Part shown: one piece after another, positions 46,935 to 47,364 of the stretch | How positions within the stretch are numbered: position 1 is the first letter of the stretch | How the letters are laid out: each line of letters opens with the position of its first letter | NCBI RefSeq assembly: GCF_022267535.1 | Contig: NZ_JAHNZV010000020.1 | Location: 1-47,364, forward strand | Reading direction: 5' to 3' | Length of the DNA: 47,364 nt | From: Psychromonas antarctica | GTDB lineage: Bacteria > Pseudomonadota > Gammaproteobacteria > Enterobacterales > Psychromonadaceae | Program-made: the position numbers and the translations under genes | The notes under the pieces: generated by a model | Seen by the model: only the letters and a program-made list of their open reading frames with translations | Database searches by the model: none | Told to the model about the DNA's origin: nothing

Positions 46935-47364
46935 AACAACCTCCACGGAGAGTGATTAATATAATATGTTTGTATACTTTAGTGAAAAATAACGAGGTTT
47001 GTTGAAAATGTTAAATCATTGTGATCAGTGTAAAGCTAAATCGCCAGCTTACTGATATTTAAGAGAGGTAACGCTTACTTTCAGAATAAATATATTAATA
47101 AAAATATCTATTTTTAGTTTTTACCACTTTAAATAACCTCCGGCAGGGATAAAAAAAGATGTTTTCTTATCCCTAAATCAATGCAAGGGGGAATCTAAAA
47201 CAAATCTAAAAACAAGGCCCTCTCACATGACGATAATCAACAGAAACGGTTCTAAATTTGCTTATTTATTTTTTATTGGCGGTGACTTTTTGAGGATATA
47301 TCACCTTAAAAGCAAACCGATTTTCGTTATCAAAAAACCACAGGTAAATTAATAAGTATTTGTT
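46935..47364. other. Upstream region of mdh, right edge of window
   Basis: No coding frame seen. AGGGATAA (47145-47152) and TTATCCCT (47167-47174) form a hairpin with an A/T-rich loop. In relatives argR often lies divergently upstream of mdh; no argR start is visible here. Confidence 0.4.

Overview
The window looks like chromosome from a cold-adapted or marine gammaproteobacterium of the Psychromonas/Shewanella/Vibrio type. It is AT-rich by eye. Its housekeeping genes (mdh, cysG, cobB, lplA, trxC, katG), the DUF4212/SSS symporter operon and a GlyGly-CTERM protease fit that group. The genus is an inference. No intact tRNA, rRNA, CRISPR array or complete insertion sequence was found.

Layout. 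(1) 1-2260 is the end of an integrated element: a partial protein with two winged-helix-like segments on the minus strand, seven 13-bp iterons, a MatP-like ribbon-helix-helix gene, a tRNA-3'-end-like fragment with a terminator, and the first 33 codons of a tyrosine integrase. (2) 3066-9687 holds a voltage-gated K+ channel, a PAS-PAS-GGDEF protein, an aminopeptidase P, an AlkB-type dioxygenase, a small protein and an inactive-looking rhodanese. (3) 10105-13093 is a compact minus-strand operon of a PAS-GGDEF cyclase, a pepsin-like (A1) aspartic protease and a protein with two avidin-like domains. It is bracketed by two copies of an 80-bp repeat. (4) 14037-20451 carries a secreted trypsin-like protease, a 5'-truncated fibre/stalk protein, a lipoprotein and KatG. 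(5) 21593-26195 is a symporter operon (DUF4212, SSS symporter, cNMP/CBS/DUF294 protein, DEDDh exonuclease). (6) 26206-27715 is a peptidoglycan hydrolase followed by an exported small protein, arranged like an effector-immunity pair. (7) 28007-33263 has an M14 carboxypeptidase, a small membrane protein, a decayed encapsulin-cargo ferritin gene, an exported RelA/SpoT-like protein and a chemoreceptor. (8) 33935-40790 has cobB, a DUF975 membrane protein, lplA, trxC and a polar amino-acid ABC transporter. (9) 40954-42704 is a two-gene operon of unknown function. (10) 43152-46934 has siroheme genes (cbiX-like, cysG), a CBS-pair protein and mdh.

Intergenic DNA is rich in short dispersed repeats: at least two MITE-like families, a REP-like double hairpin, and a palindromic family shared between 20.9 kb and 45.7 kb. 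Several gene remnants lie near them, so small-element insertion and gene decay seem active.

The least ordinary parts are the cyclase/pepsin/tandem-avidin operon, the iteron plus MatP-like locus, the hydrolase/exported-partner pair, and the 119-aa plus 455-aa pair. All functions are read from sequence patterns and remembered family motifs; no search or alignment was run.
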